64,000 nucleotides of DNA from the NCBI GenBank assembly GCA_030035585.1, contig CM057471.1:98544819-98608818 (forward strand), in the 5' to 3' direction. The notes beneath the pieces were generated by a model that ran no database searches, was not told the DNA's origin, and saw only the letters and a program-made list of their open reading frames with translations. Made by a program: the position numbers and the translations under genes. This stretch comes from Dugong dugon (taxonomy: Eukaryota > Chordata > Mammalia > Sirenia > Dugongidae). Shown piece by piece: positions 22,471 to 34,642 of the stretch. Each line of letters starts with the position of its first letter. The stretch's first letter is position 1.

Positions 22471-22990
22471 GGTCTTATCTATTAGTTGGGGTCCTCCAAG
22501 AAGCAAACCCTGAGATGTGGTGTGAGGGCACGTAGTTTTTTGGGAGGTGAAGGAACACCAGCAGGGATGGGGATGTGAAGGGAAGGGAAGGCACTCAATA
22601 AAGAGTACACTACTGAACCACCCACCACTGTGGGCAACTGCATCTTAGTCTCACCAGAAAGCTCTGGGAATGGTGTAAAGCATCTACTTCACAATGATCC
22701 CACTGGTGGCAGAGGAACTGGGATGCTAATGCTGAGGGAGCTCCCTGGGGAGACGTTGATTCCCAGCGAACAGCAAGTGCAGGCAAATTGGGTTCCAGGA
22801 GCTCTTTCAACAAACACACAAGTGCTGATGCCTTTGGTAGTCAGGCTGGCATGCTCGACCATGGAAGGGAGACCTGGGGGCCATGGACAGACAGAGCATC
22901 ACTTTATTGTTTGCTCACTTATTTGTTTAGCTCTTTGCTTTTCTCCATGTTGTTACCCCTAGTCAGGAAATATCAAGTTTGTATATTTCT
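22471..22990. other. unassigned, possibly old interspersed repeat
   Basis: Begins with TTAGTTGGGGTCCTCCAAGA, which resembles the starts of some old mammalian repeats, but I cannot name a family. Open frames overlap on both strands; no gene supported. Confidence 0.35.
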
Positions 22991-23001
22991 AGCACATAAT
23001 A

Positions 23002-23173
23002 AACCAAAAAAACCAAACCCATTGCCAACGAGTTGATTCCTATTCATAGCGACCCTATAGAACAGAGTAGAACTGCCCCATAGGGTTTCCAAGGAGTGGC
23101 TGGTGGATTCGAACTAGTAACTTTTTTTTTGGTTAGCAGCTGTAGCTCTTAACCACTATGCCACCAGGGCTCC
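23002..23173 (-). mobile_element. AfroSINE (short subtype), antisense
   Basis: Complete reverse copy (CATTGCCAACGAGTTGATTC to CCACCAGGGCTCC). Perfect target duplication AGCACATAATA at 22991-23001 and 23174-23184. Confidence 0.95.
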
Positions 23174-23201
23174 AGCACATAATAGTTTTCATACATTACT
23201 C

Positions 23202-23410
23202 CAAAAAAACAATTGCCACAGAGACGATTCTGACTCATGGTGACCCTGTGTGTGACAGAATAGAACTGTGCTCCATAGTTTTCAATGACCAATTTTTTTT
23301 TTGGAAGTAGATTGCCAGACATTCTTCTGAGATGTCTCTGGCGGACTTGAACCACCAGCCTTTTGGTTAGTAGTCGAGCGTGTTAAGCATTTGCACCACC
23401 CAGGGGCTCT
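23202..23410 (-). mobile_element. AfroSINE (long-body subtype), antisense
   Basis: Reverse tail with GTGTGTGACAGAATAGAACT, body GGAAGTAGATTGCCAGACAT, head ending TTTGCACCACCCAGGGG. The pair with the preceding copy shows both subtypes side by side. Confidence 0.9.
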
Positions 23411-23912
23411 GTATATGACCCAGTATGTGCAAACTCCAACAACTGTTAATCCTAAAGCACTTAAAAATAAATTTAAAAAAATAAATAAAAGAAATCTAGT
23501 ATATATTTGTTTTGTCTTGAGATGACATCTTGGAGGACGTCAGCTGTAAATGCCAGAAATGATGAGTAACCTGTTCCAACTGCAGGGGTCCTTCTCATGG
23601 GTAGTACCTTGATCACATTTCAAGAATCACCAAGCATGCTGTGCAAAGGCACATGTGGTTGTTAGAGATTCTAAATGAGCATGATGCCATCCAACCTACC
23701 AAACCCTGAGATCTTCCTCCCAGGTGGTTTTGCTCCTAAGAATCTATCACCTAGCTTTCTTTCTGTAGTGCATAACTGCACAGATTACCTGATGTTGTCA
23801 TTTGAATCTGAGATCAGAAAATGCAATCTCTGCTGTCTGGCAAGTGCCAGTAAAAAAAAAAAAAAAAAAAAGCAAATAGCTTTGCAGAATAAACGACAGC
23901 TACAAGAATTTT

Positions 23913-24076
23913 GGAGCCCTGGTGGCACAGTGGTTAAGAGCTATGGCTGCTAACCAAAAGGTCTGCAGTTCGAATCCACTAGCCACTCCTTGGAAACCCT
24001 ATAGGGCAGTTCTGCTCTGTCCTATAGGGTCACTATGAGTAGGAATTGACTCAGCTCCAACAGATTTTTTTTTTAA
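23913..24076 (+). mobile_element. AfroSINE (short subtype)
   Basis: Near-consensus head (GGAGCCCTGGTGGCACAGTG) and B box (AGTTCGAATCCA). Target duplication ACAAGAATTTT (23902-23912) and ACAGGAATTTT (24077-24087). An A19-type run lies just upstream at 23852-23870. Confidence 0.93.
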
Positions 24077-24089
24077 ACAGGAATTTTAG

Positions 24090-26279
24090 TAATTCTTTAG
24101 GATGCCATTTTTTTAAAAAAAAAGTAAGATCAAAGGCAGATTCTATCAGAAACAATGCTTTTGTTCTGATGAAAATGAAAACAAAATAATTTTAGGAGAC
24201 GATGTTTTAAATTCAGAATTTCAATATTTGTAGTTGAAGAAGCTTGTCATTTCCATTCATTTATCCTCCACATAAGTGGTTCAAGCTTGTTTGATAAATA
24301 CCTTGCTATTAGAACCTCAGTCATTTTCTTGTGTCATTTTTGTTACCCCTTGTCAGAAGGCTTAGCTTCAAGCTTATTTTTGATAAGTCTGGTTTTCATT
24401 TTTATTTGCTGATCTTCGATAAGAAAGGCAGCGTTTTGTCGCCAAAGTACACCGGCAGTTAGAGCAAGACTGGCTTATAAAGAACATTCTTGCCCTGATT
24501 GTGTTCAAATGCAAGTGCTCATACAATTTGATTTAAAGTTGCTGTGAAATATGCTGGGTATGTGGGAGGTAGGAGTATGGAAAGGGTTTGAGAAATCCTA
24601 ATCCTGTAGCTCTCAAGACTTCTGGAGTTGGACCCCATATGGTGTAACTGGATTAAAAATCTTTTCTCATTTCAAAGGTTTGATCTCAACAAGTGCTTGA
24701 ATTGATGAAATCAAAGTGGCAGCTTGGATTTTAAAACTATTTAGAGTGGAACTTCCTAAAGTTTACATGTAAGGGAAGAATTGGCAGAAGTATAAATGTG
24801 GGGTGACCATGTATTTATATGCATGTTTCACTGGAGGTCTGTTTGCAGAGAAAGGAAGGATGGCAAAAAAAAAAAAAAAAAAGTTGAGTGAGTGTAAGTA
24901 TCAGGTTACTTGTGTAGCAGAGAGATGTTTTGATAATTCTTAGCTTGGAAGGTGAAAGTGTATAGGCTTTTAAAAAGCAGGGTTTCCTTCTGCAAAAGCC
25001 ACTTTGCATTTCATCTCTCTTCCTCCTCCTTCTCCCACCAACAGATACATACTCCCAGACCCTTGCACCCTAAGTTACCTTCCCCTTAACAGTGTGCTAT
25101 CATTAGTGACAAGTACCCCAAGTAGACAAAGAAGAGAGAGAGAAAACAAAACAAAACAACATATGATGCACTGATAGATGGTAAACGGAATACGGAGAAT
25201 GAAGAATGGCCCATATATGTCACCTTTAAGGCCTAAATTCTTAAGGTCTGCAAAGAGTATTTTCTTTAAAAACTGAATTTACTTTTTTCCAACTGAGTTG
25301 GGGCTATTATTAGTCTCACTGATTATTTGCAAGCCTGTTGTCTCAGGGATCATCCAGGAGTCGCATGGCATCGTCCCTCACCCCCACCACTTGACACACA
25401 ATGTCAACAGAAACTGGCAGTTTGTGTCCTTGCCCATAGGCAGGCTCATGCAGCACTTCAGTAGAAAAAGTATCTGGGTAAAGTCTGGTTCAATGTTCTC
25501 CATAAATTCTAGGATGATACTAGAGGTTAAAAACATGGCAGTGGTGAATATGACCCCCTGAAGATACAAAAAGCAGTGGCCCAAACCTACCATGTTTCTC
25601 AGAGTTCTCTAAAAAAGGGCAGAAATCACTGAGCAGGATATTTTTATGTGCATGCATGAGACATTCCAAAGATGTAAATTAAGCACTTCTTGACATTTTG
25701 TAAACTATTTAAAGCTTTAAGCTCTCTATCCACCTTGAAAATAAAAAGGTTTTTGAATGCACATGTTCTGGGAATAAGGATGTGGTTATCTTTGGGGTAG
25801 GAGGCATTATTCTGCCTACTGTGAGTACATAAAGTAAAACACACACACACACCCCTGAAAAAATATTACTCCATTAGACAGGTTTTAATATGCTCAATTT
25901 ATTCTTTATCCTGTTACCTGATTTTAATCAGTCTTACTACTTTTTTTCAGCTGAAGAAAAGTGGAGATCTGCTAATTTTCCAGACTGCTTAATGAGTGTC
26001 CAAGTGACTTCAAAACATTGCTGTAACTTTCAGGGGTTTAGGTTAGGCATCTGAGATTGGAAAATAAGTGAACTAAAGGAGATACTCCCTGCAGTCATCC
26101 AATCTTGGCATATGATGACAGCATGAACAGTCTAACCCGACTGGGCAACTGTTTAAGGGGATAATCAGAAAAGGAGAGTGCAAGTGCCAGAGAACCTGTT
26201 GGTTATTACAGATATTTGGCTCTGTCTCATCCAATTCTCTTTCAGATGTAAAAAATCAATGTACAGAAGTTCAGTGGAA
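24090..26279. other. unassigned AT-rich sequence
   Basis: About 2.2 kb without a recognised repeat family. Two opposed frames at 25298-25561 (plus) and 25378-25593 (minus) have protein-like composition but no domain I recognise. A short CA run at 25838-25852 and an A-run at 24859-24877 are present. Confidence 0.4.
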
Positions 26280-28508
26280 GATGAGAATTCCAGAATGGCT
26301 GAGGTGAGGACCTTCATAAATCCATTCTTCCATAAAAGCAACAAAAATATTGGCAAAAATTGTAAAAATCAACATTTTTAGAACTCCGGAAATAAACCAA
26401 TTTCTGTAACAATCTAATGAGTGTTCATTCAGGAAGAACTGCTGAACATTGTTAAGAACAACAGTGTTTGTGGCATTTTAACTTGACCAACACCCATTCC
26501 CTTCTCCCCAACTCCACAGTAGCCTTGAAAACCAGCAACCACACAATGATAGTAGCAGCCACCAGAGTGGAAGACCAGGTTTGGGGTCCTATCCCTAAAG
26601 CATTGTTACTCTTTGACCTGTCTTGCAGCTCCAAGGAAAAACCTCATTTGCAGGGCTCTATCTTTATTTGACCTGACTTGGAGCTTGCTCCATGGGAAAA
26701 TCCCTATTTTCAGGGCATTTGTTGAAAACAATCAGAGGCAGTCGTTTAACACTGAAGCTGCCCAAGGCTGCTATTACCAGTTGGGGCAAAAAAGAGACTT
26801 AATAATACTCAAAAGGAAGCTCTGGAGAATCAGATGTTCATAGCGGGTTTTGGAAAGCTCTGCCAACCATATTCCTGGGGATCTAGAAGACTGCATGAAC
26901 GTGCTGGACTATGTACATTGCCAGGAAAGGTCAGAGAAGGCAAAAACTCTCACTCTGGCTGACCTGAGGTCCTACACAAGCAGGAAGTGAATGCTAAGGC
27001 AGAGTTGTAAAGTATTGGAATGTTGAACACACGTTGCACATTCAGAACCCATTGGCAAAGTGTAGAAGACTTACTGGTTCAAGACATGTAAGGAAATCTC
27101 TGACCAGTCATTAGCTGACCATTAAGCTAACTGAGCAAAAACTTCAGTGACTGTAGGTGACAGAGAGTACAGACTTTATAGGATTAACATAGGAAAGTCA
27201 TTAAACAGACATTAGCAACAACAACAACAAAGCAGCAACAACAAACTGTGGATGGGGAAGGGGGATCTGACTTCCAGAGTTGCCACATTGTATTATCTAA
27301 AATACTCAGCTTTTAACAACAACAAAAAAATTATAAGATACACAAAGAAACAGGAAATTATGGTCCATACACAGGTAGTAAAAAAAAGAAACAAATAGAA
27401 ACTGTATCTGAGGGAATCTATGTGTTTGAATTGCTAGAAAAAGACTTTAAATCAGCTGTTACAAATATATTCGAAGAACTAAATGAAACTGTGTTTAAAG
27501 AATTAAGGGGACACATGGCAATGATGACTCACACGATAGAGGATCTCAATAGAGAAATTATTTTAAAAAATGAAGAGACAAGCAGAGATTCTTGTGTTGA
27601 AAAATACAGCAATGAAAATGAAAAATTTATTCCAATCTTTGTCCAGAAAATTTAAACTAGAAGAAGAACCAGAGAATTTAAAGACAAGTGAATTGGGATT
27701 ATCCAGTCCAAAGAAAAGAAAGAAAAAAAGAATGAAGAAAAATGAATAGAGCCTCATAAACCTGTAAGACACCATCAAACACACCAGTATACACATAATG
27801 GGAGTCCTAGAAGAGGAGAGAGAGAGAAGAGGGCAGAAAGAATAGCTGAAGAAGTAAGGACAAAAACTTCCCAAGTTTGATGAAGATTAAGTTGCACATC
27901 CAAGAAGCTCAAAAACTCCAAGTAGGATAAACACAAAGAGATTCACACATACAATTTATAATCAAACTGTCAAAAGCCAAAAACAAAGACAGAATCTTGA
28001 AAGCAACAACTCTTTATATGAGGCCAATAAAACCTGATACAAAATCAGGCAAGGACATCACTATTAAACTATACATCAATATCACTTATGAATATAGATG
28101 CCAAAATCCTCAACAAAATACACGCAAACCAAATCCAGAAACATATGAAAAGGATTACAAATTATGACCAAGTAAAATTTATCCCAGGAATGCAAGGTTC
28201 ATTTAACATCTGAAAATCAATACAACAATAGACTATATCAATAGAATAAAGAACAAAAACCACATGATAAATACACAAAATTATTTGACAAAATCCAACA
28301 GCATTTTATGACAATAACATTCAACAAACTGGGAATAGAAGGGAACTTCCTCAACCTAATAAAGGCCATCCTATAAAAAATCCAGATCTAACATCATACT
28401 TAATATGTATTGTCTGAATGCTTTTTCCCTAAGATTAGAAACAGAAACAGGATATCTGTTCTTGCCATTTCTGCTCAACTTTGTATTGGAGGTTCTATCC
28501 AGGGCAGT
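26280..28508 (+). mobile_element. old L1M LINE: 5' UTR, ORF1 start and ORF2 piece
   Basis: GAATTCCAGAATGGCTGAGG (26284-26303) begins an L1M 5'-UTR-like segment. The frame at 27422-27655 resembles the ORF1 coiled-coil region of old L1M. After an internal deletion near 28015, ORF2 RT sequence follows (AAAATCCTCAACAAAATACA at 28103-28122). Many stops. Interrupted at 28508 by an RTE and resumes at 30833. Confidence 0.8.
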
Positions 28509-30832
28509 GATAGAAATGACACAGGAGATCACATGATAGAATTTTGCAAGACCAACAACCTATTCATTGGAAATACCTTTTTTCAACAACATAAATGGTG
28601 ACTGTACATGTGGACCTCACCATATGAAATACACAGGAATCAAATAGACTACGTCTGTGGAAAGAGAGAATGAAGAAGCTCAATATCATCAGTCAGAATA
28701 GGGCCAAGGACCAACTGTGGAACAGATCATCAACTGTTCATAATCAAGTTCAACTTGGAGTGGAAGAAAATTAAAACAAGTCCACGAGAACCAAAGTACA
28801 AACTTGAATGTATCCCACCTGAATTTAAAGACTGTCTCAAGAGTAGATTTGACACATTGAACACTAATGACCAAAGACCAGACAAGTTGTGGGATGACAT
28901 CAAGGACATCAGACATGAAGAAAGCAAAAGATTATTAAAAACAAAAGAAAGACAGAAAAGACTAGAATGGATGTCAGAAGAGACTCTGAAACTTGCTCCT
29001 GAATGTAGAGTAGCTAAAATGAACAGAAGAAATGATGACATAAAAAAGCTGAACAGAAGATTTCAAAGGTTGCTCAAGAAGACAACGTAAAGTACTATAA
29101 CGAAATGTGCAAAGACCTGGAATTAGAAAACCAAAAGAGAAGAACACACTGAACTTTTCTCAAGCTGAAAGAACTGAAGAAAACATTCAAGCCTTGAGTT
29201 GCAATATTGATTCTATGGGCAAAATATTGAACAATGTAGGAAGCAAGAAAAGAAAAGTCACTGTACCAAAAAGAACTGGCTGACGTTCAACCTTTTCAGG
29301 AAGTGGAGTATGATCAAGAATTGATTGTATTGAAGGAAGAAGTCCAAGCTGCACTGAAGGCAATGGTGGAAAACAAGACTCCAAGAATTGATGGAATGCC
29401 AATTGAGATGTTTCAACAAATGGATGCAATGCCGTAAGCACTCACTCTTCTAAGACAGCTACCTGTCCAACCGACTGGAAGAGATCCATATATGTGCCCA
29501 TTCCAAAGAAAGGTGATCCAAGAGAATGCAGAAATTATCGAACATATCATTAACGTCACATACAAGTAAAATTTTGTTGAAGATAATTAAAAAATGGTTG
29601 TAGCAGTATGTCAAGAGGGAACTGCCAGAAATTCAAGCTGGATTCAGAAGACAATGTGGAATGAGGGATATCATTGCTGATGTCAAATGGATCTTGGCTG
29701 AAATCAGAGAATACTAGAAAGATGTTTACCTGTGTTTTATTGATTATGCAAAGGCACGTGAATCTGTGGATCATAACAAATTATGGATAACATTGCGAAG
29801 AATGGGAATTTCAGAACACTTAATTGTGCTCATGAGGAAGCTGTACATATACCCAGAGGCAGTTGTTCGAACAGAACAAGAGGATATTGTGTGGTTTAAA
29901 ATCAGGAAAGGTATGTATCAGGGTTGCACCTTTTCACCATACTTATTTAATCTGTATGCTGAGCAAATAATCCAAGAAGGTGGACTGCATGAAGAAGAAT
30001 GGGGCATCAGGATTGGAGGAAGACTCATTAACAACCTGCTATATGCAAATGCCACAACCTTGCTTGCTGAAGAGGACTTGAAACACTTAGTGATGAAGAT
30101 CAAAGACTACACCCTTCGGTATGGATTACACCTCAACATAAAACAAAAATCCTCACAACTAGACCAATAAGCAACATCATGATGAACAGAGAACATATTG
30201 AAGTTGTCAAGGGTTTCATTTTACTTGGATCCACAATCAATGCCCTTGGAAGCAACAGTCAAGAAATCAAGTGATGTATTGCATTGGGCAAATTTGCTGC
30301 AAAGGACCTCTTTCAAATTTAAAAAGCAAAGATGTCACTTAGAGCACTAAGGTGTGCTTGACCTAAGTCATGGTATTTTCAGTCACCTCATATGCATGTG
30401 AAAGTTGGGCAATGAATAAGGAAGGCTGGAGAGGATTTGATGCCTTTGAATTACGATATTGGCAAAGAATATTGAATATACCATGGACTGCCAGAAGAAT
30501 GAACAAATCTGTCTTGGAAGAAGTACAGCCAGAATGCTCCTTAGAAACAAGGATGGCGAGACTTCATCTTACTTGAAGGACTTCATACTTTGGACATGTT
30601 ATCAGGAGAGACCAGTCCCTGGATAAGGACATCATGCTTGGTAAAGTAGAGGGCAGTGAAAAAGAGGAAGAGTCTCAACAAGATGGATTGACACAGTGGC
30701 TGCAACAATGGGCTCAAGCATAGCAACGATTGTGTGGAAGGGACAGTAGTGGGCAGTGTTTTGTTTGGTTGTACATGGGGTCGGTATGAGTCAGAACTGA
30801 CTTGACAGCAACTAACAACAATATTCAGGGCA
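28509..30832 (+). mobile_element. RTE/BovB-type LINE nested in L1M
   Basis: 2.32 kb, 5'-truncated within the endonuclease region. Target duplication ATCCAGGGCAGT (28497-28508) and ATTCAGGGCAGT (30833-30844), one mismatch, splitting an L1 sentence that rejoins cleanly. The 3' tail GGGTCGGTATGAGTCAGAAC is the same as AfroSINE tails. This nesting dates the RTE after the L1M. Confidence 0.95.
28755..30576 (+). pseudogene. RTE ORF remnant (endonuclease end, reverse transcriptase, C-terminus)
   Basis: Frames at 28755-29090, 29766-30170 and 30370-30576 carry successive parts of the RTE polyprotein. The RT region has a clear palm context (RKGMYQGCTFSPYLFNLYAE), but the catalytic box reads LLYANATT where an active RT would have YADD, so both aspartates are replaced. 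Frameshifts and stops elsewhere also rule out activity. Confidence 0.9.
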
Positions 30833-32065
30833 GTTAGGCATGAAAAGGAAACAAAAAGCATCCAGATTAGAAAGAAAGAAGTAAACCCATCTCTATTTAC
30901 AAATGACATAATCTTGTTTATGGAAAATCTTAAGGACTCCACAAAAAAAGGGCTAGAGGTAATAAATAAATTCTGTAAAGTTGCAAGACAGAAGATCAAT
31001 ATGCTAAAAATCAATTGTATTTCTATTCACTAGTAAGGAAGGTGAATAGAAATGAACATTCCAAAAATAAAAAATAATTGAGAAAAAATATTCACTTACA
31101 ATAGTATTAAAAATAATAAAATAATTAGGAATAAATTTAACAGAAGAACTTGTACACTGAATTCTACAAACATGTTGTTAAAATTACAGAAGATCAGAAT
31201 GAGTAAAAAGATATCCCATGTTCATGGATCAGAAAATTTATTATTGTTAAGATGAGAATACTCCCTAAAGTGAAGTACAGATTCAATGCATTCCTTATAA
31301 AAAAACCTACTGACATTTTTTTAGAAATTGACAAGCTGATATAAAATTCTTATGGAAGTGCATGGAACCAGAATAGTCAAAACAATTGTGGGAAAAAAAA
31401 GTTGTGGGTTCATATTTCCCAATTTCAAAACTTACTACAAATCTATAGTAATCAAGACTGTGATATAGCATACAATGTCATACTAAGACAGCTATAATAA
31501 AAAAGACATAATAACAGGTGATGGTAGAGAAAGTTGATCCTTTATAGATCACTGGTGAATATGTTAGAAGTATAGGCACTCTGGAAAACAATTTGGAAGT
31601 ACCTCAAAAATTACACATAGAGTTATCATTTGAGCCAGCATTTCCACTCCTAGGTATATACCCAAGAGAAAGGAAAACATATATTTATGCAAACACTTGT
31701 ACAGAAATGTTCATAGTAGTAGCTTCATAATAATCAAAAAGTGGGAGCAACCCAAATCTTCACTAATTGATGAATGGATAAAAAAATGTGGTATGTGTAC
31801 AAAATAGGGTATTATTTGGCAATAAAAAGGAATGAAGTTCTGATACATGCTACAGTATGGATGAACCTTGAAAACATTATGCTGAATGAAAAAAGTCAGT
31901 CACAAAACATCTCATATTGTATGATTCCATTTACATGAATGCATATGAATACAGAATAGATAAATTAATAGACACAGTAAGTAGATTAGTGGCTTCCTAG
32001 GCCTGGGGTGGGAAGGGGTGGGAGGGGGAATGGCTGGACACTAGGTGCTATGTTTAGGTAAAACT
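30833..32065 (+). mobile_element. continuation of the old L1M (ORF2 3' part and 3' UTR)
   Basis: Resumes with CAGGGCAGTTAGGCATGAAA and follows L1 ORF2 order to GATGAATGGATAAAAAAATG (about 31770-31790) and the L1 3' end. Frame heavily broken. Confidence 0.85.
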
Positions 32066-32089
32066 TAGGCTGTAGAGTGTCACAGTTAA

Positions 32090-32285
32090 CAACATGGACT
32101 CTAGGGCCAGATGGCCTGGGTTCAAATCTAGCACCACCACTGGCTAGCTCTGTGACCTAATGTCAAGTGTCTTCACCTATGTGCGTGGTTCCTCTGTAAA
32201 ATGGGATCACAGCACTACTGCTTCCACAGGGTTGTCAGGAAAATGAAGTGAGTTAATAAAACACATAGAAAACTTTTTAAAAAAT
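32090..32285 (+). repeat. MIR SINE (sense)
   Basis: GGACTCTAGGGCCAGATGGC and CTGGGTTCAAATCTAGCACC (head and B-box region), then CTGTAAAATGGGATCAC and the GGGTTGTCAGGAAAATGAAG core. Nearly full length. Confidence 0.88.
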
Positions 32286-32573
32286 AAATTCAGTGTACTC
32301 TGAGACTGAAGTGGACTCTCTGAGAGTATATGTACTTTCTGAATGCTACAATGAAGGAAGGAAGGAAGGAGATAGCATTCTCTGGTTAGAATGCAGAAAT
32401 GATCGATTTTGGAATGACTGAGACAGAAAGCTAGTGCATCATTTCAACCTGCCATCATTTGAAATTATGAAACAAATTAAACAAGGCCATTTGTAATGGT
32501 GAGGATTGGCCTCAGCAACATTCATATACATTAATCAGCTTATTGACATTTCTAGCCCAGAGGAGAAGGAATA

Positions 32574-32671
32574 GACACCCACTCCTCACTTACCACCTAT
32601 TTCATTATCTGAAATTTGGCATTTACAATAATAGTAAAAAATCTAACATCTGACTATTTTGCACATTGATG
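32574..32671. repeat. left copy of a ~100-bp direct repeat
   Basis: Aligns with 32915-33014 at roughly 75 percent identity, including the shared words TACTCCTCACTTA/CACTCCTCACTTA and CTATTTTGCACATT/CTATTTTGTGCATT. Family unknown. Confidence 0.75.
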
Positions 32672-32728
32672 TCATATGTCTGGCAGTCAGGAATGCTGAG
32701 GTGTGAGGCGAGAGTAATGCTGGCTGTG

Positions 32729-32895
32729 ACATTTAAGGTTACTTCTCAACTTGGCTGGACCATGATTCTCAGTAGTTTGGCAGTTGTGTAATGATGTAAT
32801 TTGGCAGTTATGTAATGACGTACATCCTCCATTTTGTGATCTGATGTGGTCATCTTCCATTTTTGCAGAAAGAATTGGTCTTTGGAACCTAACAG
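32729..32895. mobile_element. LTR-like fragment between the direct repeats
   Basis: Starts TGTGACATTTAAGGTTACTT, includes CTTGGCTGGACCATGATTCT and a tandem unit of about 22 bp (TTTGGCAGTTGTGTAATGAT, then TTTGGCAGTTATGTAATGAC). Resembles LTR text but lacks a defined end. Confidence 0.4.
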
Positions 32896-32914
32896 TGTCA
32901 ATAAATGAGGTGTA

Positions 32915-33014
32915 GACGCCTACTCCTCACTTATGAGTATCATGTTATCCAACATTTCACATTTATTATAATACTAGTAACAAATCTACTATACTGCTAT
33001 TTTGTGCATTAATG
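32915..33014. repeat. right copy of the ~100-bp direct repeat
   Basis: Partner of 32574-32671; see there. Confidence 0.75.
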
Positions 33015-33569
33015 AGTTGGCAGGCATGGCAGCAGTGGCTCTGGAGTGTCCCCTTCCTCAGAGGGTTTCTGGGCAGCTTCTAGGAAGCTGGGCCATGCTG
33101 CCCAGTTCCCTCCATTCCCTCCTGCTGGCAGGGGCGCCAGCGCACAGCTGCCGCACAGGGCTGGCCTGCTGCGTGGCCGTGGCCTCCTACGGAGGGACAT
33201 ACAGGCAGCACCAAGCCAGCGGGTGCCTCTTCTAGGTTCCTAGCTTCTATGCGGCCTGAGGTCCTGCAGCTCAAACTTGCCGTGGGATGGGAGAGTGGAA
33301 AGAAAGAGGCATCAGAGAGGGTGTTTGGAAGAAATGCACGTTGAGCTTAATGACATCCCAAAGTGAACCAAACTGGGCCTGTAGCCTCTGCCTCGGTGGA
33401 GCCTGGTGTACCCCCAGGCTCCCAGTGCCCTTGCAGGAAGCCCCGAGCCTCAGTGACTCACCAGACCCAGAGGGCAGAGCAGGCTCCAGGATGGTTAACG
33501 CAGGGCTTGCAGGCTTGGGAGTGGAGCCTGGAGGCGGCTCGGCGAAGGAAGCTCTTATCCAGCACAGGA
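33015..33569. other. isolated GC-rich segment, unassigned
   Basis: GC-rich island-like stretch in AT-rich surroundings, with several short overlapping frames on both strands (63-129 codons) and no domain I recognise. CpG density is well below that of the GAS1 island. Confidence 0.4.
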
Positions 33570-33740
33570 GGAAGGTGAAGAGGTTAAGGTGTGGACCCTC
33601 CAGTCACACAGCCCGGTTTTATCCAGCTTTCTCTCCTCCAAACCTCCTTCTACACAGAGGAATAATCCGTAACTAGACTTGCCACAGTGATGAGCACATC
33701 AGTAAATCTTAGCTGTTACTATTTCTATTATTATATTTTC
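33570..33740 (+). repeat. MIR SINE, diverged (sense)
   Basis: GAAGAGGTTAAGGTGTGGAC head-like start, a CAGTCACACAGCCCGGTTTT segment and a TCTTAGCTGTTACTATTTCT end are in MIR order with much divergence. Confidence 0.5.
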
Positions 33741-34290
33741 TAAATTAAAAAAATCAGACAAATGGATGGTATGAAAACAGGAAAAAAAAAATCCTCCTTT
33801 TTCACACAACTCTGATTTTCACATAATAACCTGGTATGTATAGTATTTAATCAACACCTAAGCTCAGGCTATAATCCAAAATGCTTGGAAGTAGTTATTT
33901 TAGCTTATGGGAGGATAGGTTTTTAAAAAAATTTTAATAAAAAAATTATGGTTGGAGGAGAATATATATAGAGAGTGAGATACAGAGCAAAAAGGGAAGG
34001 GCTAAACTAGGGTCTTGGCAATGTTATTGCAGAGCAGGGGGTTGGAGAAGAACCAAATTGGATAGTTACCTAAGGGAGACATAAGGAACCCCCTCTGCCA
34101 GGGAAACCAAGAGAGGAGAAAGTAACGAGGAGGAACCCATAATCATCAATAGGCAAAACCGTTGGATTTATTCATTAGGGAATCATAACCTTCAAGAAAA
34201 CTAGTTCAGTAGAGTGGTGAGGTAGAAGCCGGATTTCAAGGAGTTAAGAACTCCACAGAGGCTGAGAAAGTAAAGTGAGTGGGTGTAGAC
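33741..34290. other. unassigned AT-rich sequence
   Basis: No gene or repeat family recognised. Confidence 0.4.
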
Positions 34291-34400
34291 TGGTAGTTCT
34301 CAAACACTACCTGCAGGCTTGAGGAATTTCTAAAAACCTATCCTCTTAGATCCCAGCTCCAGAAATTCTGACTAAGTAGATCTGGATTTAGCAGGGCTGG
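34291..34400 (+). mobile_element. MER5-like hAT remnant
   Basis: TAGTTCTCAAACACTACCTG, CCAGCTCCAGAAATTCTGAC and AGTAGATCTGG follow the MER5A order. Confidence 0.55.
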
Positions 34401-34478
34401 TGAAGGGGCAAGAATCAAGTGAAAAGTCCTTACACATAACTGAGCATTTCATATATTGTACGTTCCTGGGAAGTACAG

Positions 34479-34640
34479 GGAGCCTTAGTGACACAGTGGT
34501 TAAGAGCTAAGGATGCTAACCAAAAGGTTGGCAGTTCGAATCCACCAGGCACTCCTTGGAAACCCTATGGGGCAGTTCTACTTCTTCCTACAGGGCAGTA
34601 TGAGTTGGAACTCGATGGCAATAGGTTTGGTTTGATTTTT
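34479..34640 (+). mobile_element. AfroSINE (short subtype)
   Basis: GGAGCCTTAGTGACACAGTG head, AGTTCGAATCCA B box, tail AGTATGAGTTGGAAC and a GGCAATAGGTTTGGTTT end. Confidence 0.92.
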
Positions 34641-34642
34641 TT

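Noticed and set aside
33287..33676. 129-codon plus-strand frame
   Set aside because: Its 3' third overlaps a MIR, it has no recognisable domain, and other frames of similar length overlap it.
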